The position numbers were made by a program, and so were the translations under genes. Under the pieces are notes generated by a model. The model did no database searches. It was not told where the DNA came from and saw only the letters and a program-made list of their open reading frames with translations. From CAZDQL01 sp964507325 (GTDB taxonomy: Bacteria > Planctomycetota > UBA1135 > GCA-002686595), in contig CAZDQL010000038.1 of assembly GCA_964507325.1 (NCBI GenBank), forward strand, positions 1 to 57,585: a stretch of 57,585 nt of DNA, given 5' to 3'. Each line of letters starts with the position of its first letter. Within the stretch, counting starts at the first letter, position 1. Positions 25,495 to 37,666 of the stretch are shown one piece after another.

Positions 25495-25850
25495 GCGCCG
25501 GCCGGGCGCACGCGGCGGCCCGGTGAGTCCGAGTGGAGCTCCCGAGGACTCACCGAGCCCGAGTGGAAGTCCTTGCCGAGCAGGGAGTTACGAGAGAATT
25601 ACTCACCCTGCCCCCCCCTGGCGCGTTCAAGGGCCTGGCAGGAAGACGTGCGGCCCGGGCCGTGTGACAGAAATGCGTCCGCCGCTCGTCAATAGTCTCG
25701 CGGGGAGGGTTCGGCAGGGCCCTCGGGCCGGCTAACGGGGGCACCCGGTAGCGGTCCCCCTACACCGGCGCGCCGATCCCCACGAGTACGGACCACGCGG
25801 TCCCAAAACGCCCGCGGGTTCGTACCAGCAGCAAGGGGGGGCAGGAAGAG
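25495..25850. other. Intergenic region before the sigma factor gene, with small repeats
   Basis: This 356-base stretch has no credible coding frame. CCGAGTGGA occurs at 25529-25537 and again at 25559-25567, exactly 30 bases apart. GAGTCC (25525-25530) and GGACTC (25546-25551) form a short inverted repeat around the first copy. CCGGGC (25502-25507) and GCCCGG (25518-25523) could form a 6-bp hairpin just after the dehydrogenase stop, without a T-tract. These might be operator or terminator elements. A good ribosome binding site (aggaagag) precedes the ATG at 25851. Confidence 0.35.
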
Positions 25851-26999
25851 ATGAAGAAACAGATTTCGTACCAGGACCTGGACACGCTCCTCGACCGCCT
25901 GGCGACGGATCCCGAAGGCTTCGAGGATGCCGCCCGAGAGATCGGGGCTGCCTGGAACGCCGAGGGGGTCGACCTCGAGCTGTCGTCGCCGTCGAGCTGG
26001 CGCCGTCCCGCGTCGGTGCCCCCCAGCCCCGGCGTGATGTCGATCGAGGAACTGCTCCGCTCCGAGATCGAGGTCATCCTCCCCATGGAGCGCGACGAGG
26101 AGGCGCGGCTGGCCCGCCGCATCGAGTTCGCCCGTTGCCGCCTCGAGGCCGCCCTCGAGACGGAGGGGCTCACCTCCGACGACCTGGCCGGAGCGGTTTC
26201 CTACGACCCCGCGACCTACCGCAGCATGGAGCCGGCCAAGTGCCTCCTGCCGCAGCCGGTCTGTCGTCGCTGGGTCGAGCTGCACGCCCTGCGCACCGAG
26301 CTCGTCGAGCGCAACCTGTACCTGGTCCTGATCAACGTCGAGCGCTACGCCCACCTGGGCGTGTCGCGCTTGGACCTGATCCAGGAGGGCTCGGCCTCCC
26401 TCTTCCGAGCTGTGGACGGCTTCGACTGGCGTCGCGGTCTGCTCTTCCGCACCTACGCAGTGCACTGGCTCAACCAGGCCTTCCGCAGCCACCTCTACAA
26501 CTTCGGTCAGACCGTGAGGGTGCCGGTCTACCTGCAGAAGGCCCTCAAGCACGTCCGGGCTGCGATCCAGCGCCTCGGCGATCCCGAGGCCGGCTTCGAG
26601 GCGATCGCCGCCGAGGCGGACCTCGATCCGCGCCTCGTCGAGAGCGTCCTGGCGGCCAACAAGCGCACCTACTCGGTGGACACGCCGTTGCACAACGGTG
26701 AGCACGGCAGCGCCCTGGCCGACCTCCTCGGGGACGAGGGTTCCGGGGACCTCTACTCCACCAGCATGGAGGACGTCTCCCTGGGAGATGGCCTCTCCGA
26801 TGCCCTCGAACGCCTCTCCGATCGGGAGCGCTACGTGATCGAGATGCGCTTCGGCCTCAACCAGCCGCGCGAGCACACCCTCTCCGAGGTGGCCCGGGAG
26901 CTGGGGGTCAGCCTCGAACGCGTACGCCAGATCCAGGTGCGGGCGGTCAGCAAGATGCGCACCCCCGCCCTGCGCAAGGCGGTGGACCCGTTCCTGTAG
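25851..26999 (+). CDS. Sigma-70 family RNA polymerase sigma factor (group 2, RpoD/RpoS-like)
   Basis: In this 382-residue protein region 1.2-like sequence is replaced by an unfamiliar N-terminus (first 140 residues). Region 2 is clear: ELVERNLYLVLINVERYAHL, LDLIQEGSASLFRAVDGFD and the FRTYAVHWLNQAFRSHL recognition helix for the -10 box. Region 3 is reduced. Region 4 has LSDRERYVIEMRFGL and a helix-turn-helix (HTLSEVARELGVSLERVRQIQ). Group 2 sigma factors direct alternative, often stress or stationary-phase, programmes. The housekeeping sigma is normally longer and better conserved. A long 5' gap suggests separate regulation. It lies just upstream of lipA on the same strand. Confidence 0.93.
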   Translation: MKKQISYQDLDTLLDRLATDPEGFEDAAREIGAAWNAEGVDLELSSPSSWRRPASVPPSPGVMSIEELLRSEIEVILPMERDEEARLARRIEFARCRLEAALETEGLTSDDLAGAVSYDPATYRSMEPAKCLLPQPVCRRWVELHALRTELVERNLYLVLINVERYAHLGVSRLDLIQEGSASLFRAVDGFDWRRGLLFRTYAVHWLNQAFRSHLYNFGQTVRVPVYLQKALKHVRAAIQRLGDPEAGFEAIAAEADLDPRLVESVLAANKRTYSVDTPLHNGEHGSALADLLGDEGSGDLYSTSMEDVSLGDGLSDALERLSDRERYVIEMRFGLNQPREHTLSEVARELGVSLERVRQIQVRAVSKMRTPALRKAVDPFL

Positions 27000-27041
27000 C
27001 GCACCCGCGAGGTGCGTTACCCTACGGCCTCGACCGGCCGC

Positions 27042-27940
27042 ATGAGCAACCGTCCTCCGCGCCCCTCCAGTTCCAAGCCCCCCTGGCTCAAGGTCCCACT
27101 GCCAGCTGGGGAGGGCTATCAGCGGCTCCATCGTCTGACCCAGGAGCTCGAGCTGCACACCGTCTGCGAGGAGGCGCGCTGCCCCAACCGCGGTGAGTGC
27201 TGGAGCGGCGAGCGGGCGACGATGACGATCATGGTCCTCGGCAAGGAGTGCACCCGCCGCTGCCGCTTCTGCGCCGTGACCACAGTGGAGCATGCGGCGC
27301 CCCCCGACCCGGACGAGCCGCGACGCGTCGCCCAGGCCGTGGCCGAGATGAACCTCGACTACGTGGTCCTGACCAGCGTCGACCGCGACGACCTGCCCGA
27401 CGGCGGAGCGGAGCACTACGCACAGTGCGTGTGTGCCGTGCGCGAGGCGTCACCGCACACGACGATCGAGACCCTGATCCCCGACTACGTCGACGCTGCC
27501 CTGGAGAGCCTGATGGCCGCCCGTCCCGACGTGCTCGGGCACAACGTCGAGGTGGTCGACCGGCTGCAGCGCAAGGTGCGCGACCCCCGCTGCTCCTTCG
27601 AGGGCTCCCTGGAGACCCTGCGCCAAGCCAAGCGGATCGAGCCGGACGTCCTGACCAAGTCCTCGTTGATGGTCGGCCTGGGGGAGAGCTCTGAAGAGAT
27701 CAGCGACGCCCTGCGCCGGCTGCGCGCGGCCGACGTGGACATCCTGACCGTAGGCCAGTACCTGCGGCCCTCCCCCAAGCACGTGCCCGTCAGCGAGTAC
27801 GTGACACCGGAACGCTTCAGCGAGATCGAGCGCGAGGCTCTGGCGCTCGGCTTCCGCACCGTCTTCTCCGGCCCCCTGGTGCGCTCCAGCTACCGGGCCG
27901 GCGAGCATCACCCCATCCTTCCTCTCCGATCCCCCAAGCG

Positions 27941-27944
<4 letters not shown>
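27042..27944 (+). CDS. lipA: Lipoyl synthase
   Basis: This 300-residue radical SAM enzyme inserts two sulfurs into protein-bound octanoyl groups. The auxiliary 4Fe-4S cluster ligands C42-x4-C47-x5-C53 and the radical SAM C70-x3-C74-x2-C77 are both present. The C-terminal RSSY serine ligand follows GPLVRSSYRAGEH. I chose the ATG at 27042 (MSNRPPRP); a GTG at 27012 would add ten residues. The stop overlaps the start of the dihydrolipoyl dehydrogenase gene by four bases (ATGA), so lipoate synthesis and its reoxidising enzyme are made together. Confidence 0.97.
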
Positions 27945-29350
<1,406 letters not shown>

Positions 29351-29506
29351 TCCCCCGTCTCTCCCCGGTGCATCCAGCGCCCGGGCCTGTCTCGATCGTG
29401 GACGAATCCGCTCCTTCCGGGGTCCTACCCAGGGCAGGAGCAGCTCCCGGGAGACTGACTCCGAGTCGGCTGGAGTCGGCGTGGCGGATCCTCCGATGAG
29501 GGGGCA

Positions 29507-29523
29507 GCGGGGATTCACCCCGC
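29507..29523 (+). promoter_or_regulatory. Small hairpin in the leader region of the Hpt/GGDEF operon
   Basis: GCGGGG-ATTCA-CCCCGC is a perfect 6-bp stem with a 5-base loop, about 70 bases upstream of the Hpt start. No T-tract follows. It lies in a 243-base gap after lpdA that otherwise shows nothing I can name. It could be a leader structure or chance in GC-rich DNA. Confidence 0.3.
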
Positions 29524-29593
29524 GCCGAGTGCCAAAACCCCCTCCCGAGCGAGCCTGCCTCAGATCTGGCCGTCGGGCTGGCTCCCAACTGCC

Positions 29594-29998
29594 ATGCAGC
29601 GAGACCATCGAACCCAACGCGGTCAGGAAGCAGAGCAAGGCCCCCTCATCGATGAAGCCACCATCGAGGCTCTGCGCGAGTTGGGGGGAGAGGACGATCC
29701 GGGTCTCCTGATCGAGCTCATCGAGCTGTTCGTCGACGACGCCACGGTCCGCATGGACGAGCTCTGCCGAGCGTTCGACGCCGGGGATCTGGATGCCGTG
29801 CGAAGCTGTGCCCACGCGCTGAAGTCCGCCAGTGCGAACGTCAGCGCCCTGACCCTCTCGACGCTCTGCAAGGAGATCGAGTCGAGCGCCATGGACCAGG
29901 CGACCGACAGCGTGGCGCCCCTCGTCAGCAGCGGACGGACCACCTTCGAACAGGTCAAGACGGCCCTGATCGAGCTGAAGTCGGACTGCTCCGGCTGA
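29594..29998 (+). CDS. Hpt (histidine phosphotransfer) domain protein
   Basis: This 134-residue single-domain protein carries the phosphorylatable His74 in CAHALKSASANVSA, the standard HxLKGxSxxxGA-type Hpt motif. The flanking segments (LLIELIELFVDDA and the final FEQVKTALIEL) form the four-helix bundle. It would shuttle phosphate between a hybrid histidine kinase and a response regulator. No kinase is in the window. It is followed after 62 bases by two receiver-containing GGDEF proteins, its obvious candidate partners. The start ATG is the only sensible one before the domain. Confidence 0.92.
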   Translation: MQRDHRTQRGQEAEQGPLIDEATIEALRELGGEDDPGLLIELIELFVDDATVRMDELCRAFDAGDLDAVRSCAHALKSASANVSALTLSTLCKEIESSAMDQATDSVAPLVSSGRTTFEQVKTALIELKSDCSG

Positions 29999-30060
29999 TT
30001 GACCACCTCTAGCGCCCCACTGATCCACATCGGTTCTTCCCCACCCCGGTCTCCCCGTCA

Positions 30061-32091
30061 ATGACGCTCCAGACCTTCGAGGAACTCAAGCTCTCCGGGA
30101 ACCTACCCACCCCCGCCGGTGTGGGGATGAGGATTCTGCAGCTCACGCGCACCGAGGAGTACAGCGCTGAGGAGATGGGCGAGGCCATCATGGCCGACTC
30201 GGCCCTCACCGCCCGCGTGCTGAGGCTGGCCAACAGCGCGGCCAGAACCGGTCGCGAGCCGGCGACGACCGTGGAGGCGGCCATCATGCGACTCGGTGGC
30301 AGCACCGTGCGCGACATGGCGCTCGCCTTCTCCCTGGTGTCGGAGCGCGGAGTGCGCACGTGCAGCGCCTTCGACTACCAACTCTACTGGTCTCGCTCGC
30401 TGGCCCGCGCCGTCGCGGCCCAGGCCCTCTCCCAACTGCTCGAGCTGCGCAAGCCCGAGGAAGCCTACATCTGCGGGCTGCTGGGCGACCTGGGGCGCCT
30501 GGCCCTGGCATCGGTCTATCCCGACCACTATGCGAAGGTCTTGCGGGCCTGCGGTCACCGGGGGCTCGACGAGCTCCTGAGCATGGAGACGTCGGTCTTT
30601 CACATCAACCACTCCCAAATCACGGGCTCCATGCTGAGGGAGTGGGGCTTGCCGGAGTTCTTCTGCGAGTCGGTGGAGGAGTACAGCCGCTCTCAGGAGC
30701 TGCAGGACGGGGGGGAACAGATCACCTCCCTGGGGATGCTCTTGCGCTACGCCGATGTGGTCGCCGAGACGTGCACGCTCGACGATACGGCGAGCGACTG
30801 GACCTGGAGCTCCCTCGGCGAGCGGTTGGAGTGCTTGCGCGCCACCTGCTCGATGCAGCCCCACGCCCTCCAGCTCTTCGTGGAGGATTGCGCCTCGGAG
30901 TGGCGAACCTGGGGCGAGAGTCTCGATATCCCCACCTCGGACGAGGATCTCCGGTTCTCGACGATCAACCATCGCCTCGAGGAGGCGACCGAGGCGGTCA
31001 CAAGCGGCCGGGCCGTCGAACCCGAGGCTGCAGACCAGGAGCCACTGCCCGAGGAAGAGGACCTCGAGGCCGACGAGGACCACGACGGAGGTCAGGGAGG
31101 TGATCAGAACTCCGACATCGACGTGCTAGTCGTCGACGACGATTCGACCACACTGCGCCTGCTCGCCGCCCACATGAAGCGCAACGGCTACGCGGTGGAG
31201 ATGGCCAGGGATGGGGATGCAGCCCTGAAAGCGGTCCTCAACTCGCCCCCCGACATCGTGGTGGCGGATTGGCAGATGCCGAAGATGGACGGGTTGGAGC
31301 TCTGCCGGGCCCTGCGGCGCTCCAGGGCGGGCGCCAACATCTTCTTCCTGCTTCTCACCGGGAGCTCGGAGGATAGCACGCTGATCGAGGCTTTCGACGC
31401 CGGCGTCGACGACTTCGTGACCAAGCCCTTCAGTCCGCGGCTGCTCTCCGCCCGCATCAAGGGCGGGGTGCGCCTGGCAATCCTGCAGCGCAAGGTCGAG
31501 GCGGACCGGCAAACGATGATCAAGCAGGTCGCGGAGCTCCAGAGCCTGACCCGCCAGCTGCGCGCCGCGGCGCTGACCGACAGCCTCACGGAGTTGCCCA
31601 ACCGGCGCTACGCGATGAGGCGCATGCAGTCCGAGTGGTCCTCGACTCTGCGCACCAAGCGCCCACTGACGCTGATGATGCTCGATATCGACCGCTTCAA
31701 GCTCGTCAACGACCAGCACGGACACGACGTCGGCGACGTGGTGCTGCAGGAGACAGCCAAGGTGTTGCAGGAGGCTGTGCGCGGATCGGATGAGGTCTGC
31801 CGTCTGGGCGGCGAAGAGTTCCTGATCCTGGCTCGCAACACCTCCGAGGCCGACGCCATGGTCTTGGCCGAACGCGTGCGCGCGATAGTAGAGGCCAATG
31901 TCATCGAGGGGCACGGCCTCGATCGAGCGGTCACCATGAGCATCGGCGTGGCTGCCTCGGATGGCGCAGACCACCCCGCTGTCGACTCCCTGTTGAAGCT
32001 CGCAGACGAGGCCGTCTACCTGGCCAAGGACTCGGGGCGCAACCGGGTCTGCAGCGCAGCGGAGCTCAGGCTCCAGAGGAAGTCCGCTTGA
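30061..32091 (+). CDS. HDOD - receiver - GGDEF protein (diguanylate cyclase), copy 1
   Basis: This 676-residue protein starts with an HDOD domain (about 5-260; LPTPAGVGMRILQL, LTARVLRLANSAA, ICGLLGDLGRLAL). An acidic linker (about 318-348) is followed by a receiver domain with VLVVDDD at about 354-360, acceptor Asp403 in VVADWQMP and the switch Lys in VTKPFSP. A GGDEF domain follows: DIDRFKLVNDQHGHDVGD, and the active-site loop GGEEF at 583-587 with an inhibitory RxxD (574-577). It should make c-di-GMP under control of phosphorylation. HDOD domains lack a clear catalytic role. Its stop overlaps the start of its paralogue. Confidence 0.94.
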   Translation: MTLQTFEELKLSGNLPTPAGVGMRILQLTRTEEYSAEEMGEAIMADSALTARVLRLANSAARTGREPATTVEAAIMRLGGSTVRDMALAFSLVSERGVRTCSAFDYQLYWSRSLARAVAAQALSQLLELRKPEEAYICGLLGDLGRLALASVYPDHYAKVLRACGHRGLDELLSMETSVFHINHSQITGSMLREWGLPEFFCESVEEYSRSQELQDGGEQITSLGMLLRYADVVAETCTLDDTASDWTWSSLGERLECLRATCSMQPHALQLFVEDCASEWRTWGESLDIPTSDEDLRFSTINHRLEEATEAVTSGRAVEPEAADQEPLPEEEDLEADEDHDGGQGGDQNSDIDVLVVDDDSTTLRLLAAHMKRNGYAVEMARDGDAALKAVLNSPPDIVVADWQMPKMDGLELCRALRRSRAGANIFFLLLTGSSEDSTLIEAFDAGVDDFVTKPFSPRLLSARIKGGVRLAILQRKVEADRQTMIKQVAELQSLTRQLRAAALTDSLTELPNRRYAMRRMQSEWSSTLRTKRPLTLMMLDIDRFKLVNDQHGHDVGDVVLQETAKVLQEAVRGSDEVCRLGGEEFLILARNTSEADAMVLAERVRAIVEANVIEGHGLDRAVTMSIGVAASDGADHPAVDSLLKLADEAVYLAKDSGRNRVCSAAELRLQRKSA

Positions 32092-34115
32092 GCCGCGGCA
32101 AGTTCGACGAACTGCGGCTCACGGGGGCTCTGCCTTCTCCCTCCGGGATCGGGCTGCGCATTCTCGAGATCACCAAGGACGACGACTACGACCAAGCCGA
32201 TCTCGAACGCACGATCATGGGGGATCCGGCCCTCTCCGGTCAGATCCTGAAGCTCGCCAACTCGGCGCTGAACGACACCACCAATCCCTGCAACTCGGTG
32301 CCTCAGGCCGCACTGCGGCTGGGTTCGTCTGCGGTGCGCAACGTGGCTTTGGGCTTCACGCTCATCGCCGACAATCGCGTTGGGGAGGCGGAGTCCTTCG
32401 ACTACGACCTGTACTGGTCGCGAGCACTCGCCCGGGCGGTCGTCGCCAGCGCACTGGGGAATGAGCTCCCCGGATTGAGCGGCGCGGAGGCGTTCACCTT
32501 GGCCCTGCTCAGCGACGTGGGGGTATTGGCCCTGGCGAGCGTCCATCCGGAACGCTATTCCGCCCTGATCGACGGTTGTCCCGGCGCCGATGGGAGCCAA
32601 CTCGCCGAGCTGGAGGCCCAGGCCTTCGACATCGATCATTTCGAGGTCGGAGCTGCCCTCCTCGCGGACTGGGGGCTTCCCCGTAGCTTCCAGCGCACGA
32701 TCCTGGTGTATGAGGGGGAGACGGTCTTGGACGCCGCCGACGAGGGTGGCGTCGCTCGACTGGCGGCTCTGCTGCGCGCCTCGGGCGCGGTGGCCGAGGT
32801 GTTCCTGACCCCGGCCAACAATACCGATCCCGGCTGGGTGCGCGCGGTCACTCGTCTGCAGCACGTGGCGGAAGATCTGGGGCTCGAGCACAATCGCCTG
32901 CTGGCGATCGCAGATGGGGCCCTGCCCGCCTGGCACGAGTGGGGGCGCACACTGGGAGTCCCCAGCTCCAATTGCCCCCCGCCGTCCCAGTCGGTCGAGC
33001 GGATCTCCGCCGCCGGCAGTTCGTCACCACCCGCCCCCGAACTTGCGCCGGTTGCGAATGTCGCCCAGCTCAGGCGGGCCATCGCCCCCCCGGACCTCGA
33101 CACCGTCAGCCAGGTCCGTGGTGAGGAGCGGGACCAGACGCCGACCCGCATCCTCCTGGTGGATGACGACGTCAGGATGTTGAAGCTCATCGCCCACAAG
33201 CTGCGCAAGGAGGGCTACGAGATCTCCACCGCGGATAGCAGCGAGGAGGGCCTCAAGATGGCCCTCGACCTGCGCCCTCAACTCGTCATCACGGACTGGA
33301 TGATGCCCGGGATGACCGGCATCAAACTCTGTGAGACCCTGCGCGAGAGCGAAGCCGGGCGCAAGATGTACGTGCTGATCGTCACGGCGCGCGAGGATGA
33401 CGAGCAGGTGGTCGAGGCCTTCGCCGCGGGCGCGGACGACTACATCGTCAAGCCCTTCAACCCGCGCATCCTGCTGGCCAGGGTGCGCGCGGGGCAACGC
33501 ATGGTCCGCATGCGCGAGCGCGTGGAGGCGGCCGAGCGCGTGCGCCTGCGCCAGCTCGCCGAGCTCGGCATCTTGACGCGCAAGCTGCGTGCGGCGGCGA
33601 TGACCGACGCCCTGACCGAGCTGCCGAACCGCCGCTACGCGATGAAGCGTCTGAAGCAGGAGTGGGACAGTTCGCTGCGCGTGGGACGACCGCTGTCGCT
33701 GGTGATGGCGGACATCGATCACTTCAAGCTGGTCAACGACAACCACGGTCACGACGCTGGAGACGCGGTCCTGAAGGAGGTGGCCACCACCTTGCAGGCG
33801 ATGGGGCGCAGCGGCGACATCCTCTGCCGGCTGGGTGGGGAGGAATTCCTCTCGATCAACGTGGCCTGCACCGAGACGGAGGCGGCGCAGGGGGCGGAAC
33901 GCCTGCGCCGAGCGATCGAAGACCACGAGTTCGAGCACCCGAGCTTCGGCGGACGCGTCACGGTGAGCTTCGGCATCGCCGAGCGCACGGCGGACATGAC
34001 CTGCATCGACGACCTGATCAAGGCCGCCGACGAGGCCCTGTACGCCGCCAAGGAGGCTGGACGCAACTGCGTGCGCTGCTGGGGCGACGACGCGGCCGAT
34101 CGCAGGAGCGCCTGA
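32088..34115 (+). CDS. HDOD - receiver - GGDEF protein (diguanylate cyclase), copy 2
   Basis: This 675-residue protein begins at a TTG (32088) that overlaps the previous stop as TTGA, with AGAGGA eight bases upstream as ribosome binding site. The domain order equals copy 1: HDOD (LPSPSGIGLRILEI, LSGQILKLANSAL), a Pro/Ser-rich linker (about 295-330) instead of an acidic one, receiver with acceptor Asp403 in LVITDWMMP, and GGEEF at 583-587 with RxxD (574-577). Acceptor and active-site loop fall at the same residue numbers in both copies. The copies clearly arose by tandem duplication and have since diverged. Both appear to be intact cyclases. Confidence 0.94.
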   Translation: MSRGKFDELRLTGALPSPSGIGLRILEITKDDDYDQADLERTIMGDPALSGQILKLANSALNDTTNPCNSVPQAALRLGSSAVRNVALGFTLIADNRVGEAESFDYDLYWSRALARAVVASALGNELPGLSGAEAFTLALLSDVGVLALASVHPERYSALIDGCPGADGSQLAELEAQAFDIDHFEVGAALLADWGLPRSFQRTILVYEGETVLDAADEGGVARLAALLRASGAVAEVFLTPANNTDPGWVRAVTRLQHVAEDLGLEHNRLLAIADGALPAWHEWGRTLGVPSSNCPPPSQSVERISAAGSSSPPAPELAPVANVAQLRRAIAPPDLDTVSQVRGEERDQTPTRILLVDDDVRMLKLIAHKLRKEGYEISTADSSEEGLKMALDLRPQLVITDWMMPGMTGIKLCETLRESEAGRKMYVLIVTAREDDEQVVEAFAAGADDYIVKPFNPRILLARVRAGQRMVRMRERVEAAERVRLRQLAELGILTRKLRAAAMTDALTELPNRRYAMKRLKQEWDSSLRVGRPLSLVMADIDHFKLVNDNHGHDAGDAVLKEVATTLQAMGRSGDILCRLGGEEFLSINVACTETEAAQGAERLRRAIEDHEFEHPSFGGRVTVSFGIAERTADMTCIDDLIKAADEALYAAKEAGRNCVRCWGDDAADRRSA

Positions 34116-34118
34116 GGC

Positions 34119-36176
34119 CTACTCGACGAACCAGGGGCTCGACCAGGCCAGCGCTCCGTCGCTCTGGAGCACGCGCAGGTAGACGTAGTCGCCCTGCTCC
34201 AGTCCCGCGACGGGCAGCTCCGCGCTCAGGTGGCGCTCCCCGTCGAGCTCCACGCGCTCCACCCGCCCGCGTCGCACGAGCTCGACCGCGTCCAGACCCG
34301 CCGTACCGAGGACGATGACCAGCGCGACCGGCGCCTCCCCCAAGGCCTCGAGCGGCACGTCGGAGCCCATCGGATACCCCGCCAGGCTGACGTGGAGCAG
34401 GATGCGGGGTCCGCTGGTCGCGTAGCAGCGCCGCGCGCGTAGCGCATCGAGCACCGCGGAGCGGTCGAGCTCCTCGCACAGGATCCCCGCCACCCCCCCG
34501 GTTCCCATGAACGGGCCCGGCTCGCGCCTCCCCGTGGGGCGCCAGCCGTACACCGGCGAGAGGTGGGCCAGGCCCGGATGCCCGTCGTGGCCGTCCCCGC
34601 TGGCGACGAAGCCCAGGGGCACCCCGTGGTCGAGCACGTCGCGCACGAAATAGCCCCGCCGCGCGCCGCGCAGGAGCCGCGGGCTGTCGGCCGCCTCGCT
34701 GCTGCCGTGGACGCTCATCACCTCGGTCACCGGCTCCACGTCACGGGGGGGCAGGAAGGTCCAGTTGACGGGGATGGGGCTGCCCGCCGAATGGTGGGCG
34801 ACGGTCAGGGCGGGTCGGTCCCGCAGGGCGGCCCACAGCTGGTCCGGGGTCTCGTAGGCGGGGTCGAGGGAGCTCAGGAGCTCACCCGCCCCGTCCTCAC
34901 CGAAGTACAGGACGTGCCGGTGTCCGTGCACCCAGTTCGTCCACTCGTAGCCCAGGAGGGCGACGAAGCGCCCCGGCTCGTCCATGGCGCGCGCCGCTGC
35001 GCGCAGCTCCTCCCACAGCTCCGGGTTCTGGTCGAGGAAGCGGATGCCGAAGTGGTCGTGATCGGTGAGCGCGGCCACGTCCAAGGCGGCCACGTCGCGG
35101 GCGTAGTGCCACCACTGCTCGGGGTGTCCCGAGCCGTCGGAGTAGTTCGAGTGGCCGTGCAGGTCCCCCCAGCGGATGCGCGGGATCCCGTCCGCGACCC
35201 AGAGCGGGTTGGCCTCGGCGCGCACCTCCTCCCCCTCCAGGGTGGTGGTGGCGACCAGACGCGCCACGGCGGGACCCGCCGCGACCACGGAGAACTCCGC
35301 CGTCCCCCCGCCCGACGGTTCGACCTTCACGTCTGGGGGCAGGGTCCACCCCTCGGGAGCTCCGCTGAGGGCGATCTCCGCCTCGGCCTCGGGGACGACG
35401 TTCGCCAGGGCATCCAGGAGCGCCAGCGTGAAGCGCACCGTCTCCCCGGGGCGAGCCACGCTGGGGCCGTGCAGCACGACGCGCCGCGCCGAGGCGGGCA
35501 GGACCTCCACGCTGGGGGAATCGGCCAGCACCTGGCGCGCCCCGTCCCCGTCCCCGTCGACGAAGATCCACAGGCGCGCGCCCCGCTCGGCGTGCCGGTC
35601 GGCGAAGGCACCCAGGCGACCCGCGCCGTAGACGATGCGCAGCTCCTCCCCCGCCGCCAGCGCTCGGCCACGGACGGTGGCCACGAAGGTGGCGGTGCCG
35701 ACCCTGCGCAGCTCGCCCAGCTCGAGCTCCACCCCCTCGGCGTCCGTCTCCACGGTGGTGTAGCCCGGCAGGGAGGCATCGCGGGCCTGGGGGGGGGACC
35801 ACCCCCAGAAGGGCTCCGGCATGAACTGCAGGTTGCCCCCCTCCCGGATCCCCAGCTCACCGGCGGTGTAGACGATCCTCCAGGTCGCCGCCGCCTGGAC
35901 CTGGACCTGGGCGCGCTCCCCGGGGACCAGCTCGAGCCGCGCGTGACCGCCCCCATCGGAGGGGTGGCGCGGCGCCTGGCGGTCGGCGCGCAGGTTCTCC
36001 ACCTGCTGCCAGAGGGCGGTCGGCGGGGCGAGATCCGGCTCGCCGCCGATCCGCGGGGTGGGGGAGGAGGGGGAGGGCGGCGGGCCACCCTGCGGCTCCG
36101 TCCGCTCCCCGCAGGCGGCCGCGATCAGGAGCAGCCCCGCATACAGCGCTTTACGTCCGATATCGATCCCTTGCAC
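34119..36176 (-). CDS. PHP-domain lipoprotein (DUF3604-like putative metallohydrolase)
   Basis: This 685-residue protein has a lipoprotein signal with Cys22 (LLIAAAC-GERTE) and a Pro/Ser-rich spacer. A beta-rich N-terminal half follows, including DGDGDGARQV. The C-terminal half is PHP-like: RWGDLHGHSNYSDGSG and ALTDHDHFG are the first metal-binding motifs, with HVLYFGEDG, VAHHSAG and ASGDGHDGHPG following. PHP enzymes hydrolyse phosphoesters, but the secreted DUF3604 group has no firm function. I assign that group from memory of its motifs. It converges with the GGDEF operon, with only three bases between the stops. Confidence 0.78.
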   Translation of the reverse strand: MQGIDIGRKALYAGLLLIAAACGERTEPQGGPPPSPSSPTPRIGGEPDLAPPTALWQQVENLRADRQAPRHPSDGGGHARLELVPGERAQVQVQAAATWRIVYTAGELGIREGGNLQFMPEPFWGWSPPQARDASLPGYTTVETDAEGVELELGELRRVGTATFVATVRGRALAAGEELRIVYGAGRLGAFADRHAERGARLWIFVDGDGDGARQVLADSPSVEVLPASARRVVLHGPSVARPGETVRFTLALLDALANVVPEAEAEIALSGAPEGWTLPPDVKVEPSGGGTAEFSVVAAGPAVARLVATTTLEGEEVRAEANPLWVADGIPRIRWGDLHGHSNYSDGSGHPEQWWHYARDVAALDVAALTDHDHFGIRFLDQNPELWEELRAAARAMDEPGRFVALLGYEWTNWVHGHRHVLYFGEDGAGELLSSLDPAYETPDQLWAALRDRPALTVAHHSAGSPIPVNWTFLPPRDVEPVTEVMSVHGSSEAADSPRLLRGARRGYFVRDVLDHGVPLGFVASGDGHDGHPGLAHLSPVYGWRPTGRREPGPFMGTGGVAGILCEELDRSAVLDALRARRCYATSGPRILLHVSLAGYPMGSDVPLEALGEAPVALVIVLGTAGLDAVELVRRGRVERVELDGERHLSAELPVAGLEQGDYVYLRVLQSDGALAWSSPWFVE

Positions 36177-36241
36177 GTCAGCCCTCGCGGAGCTGGGGTC
36201 CGGTCCCCAAGATATCCGCTCACCCCCACCCCCCGAGCACT

Positions 36242-37648
<1,407 letters not shown>

Positions 37649-37666
37649 CCGCGCCTCGAGGGGACG

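Noticed and set aside
29351..29593. c-di-GMP riboswitch before the Hpt/GGDEF operon
   Set aside because: I looked for the conserved GEMM core and found none; only a 6-bp hairpin is visible.
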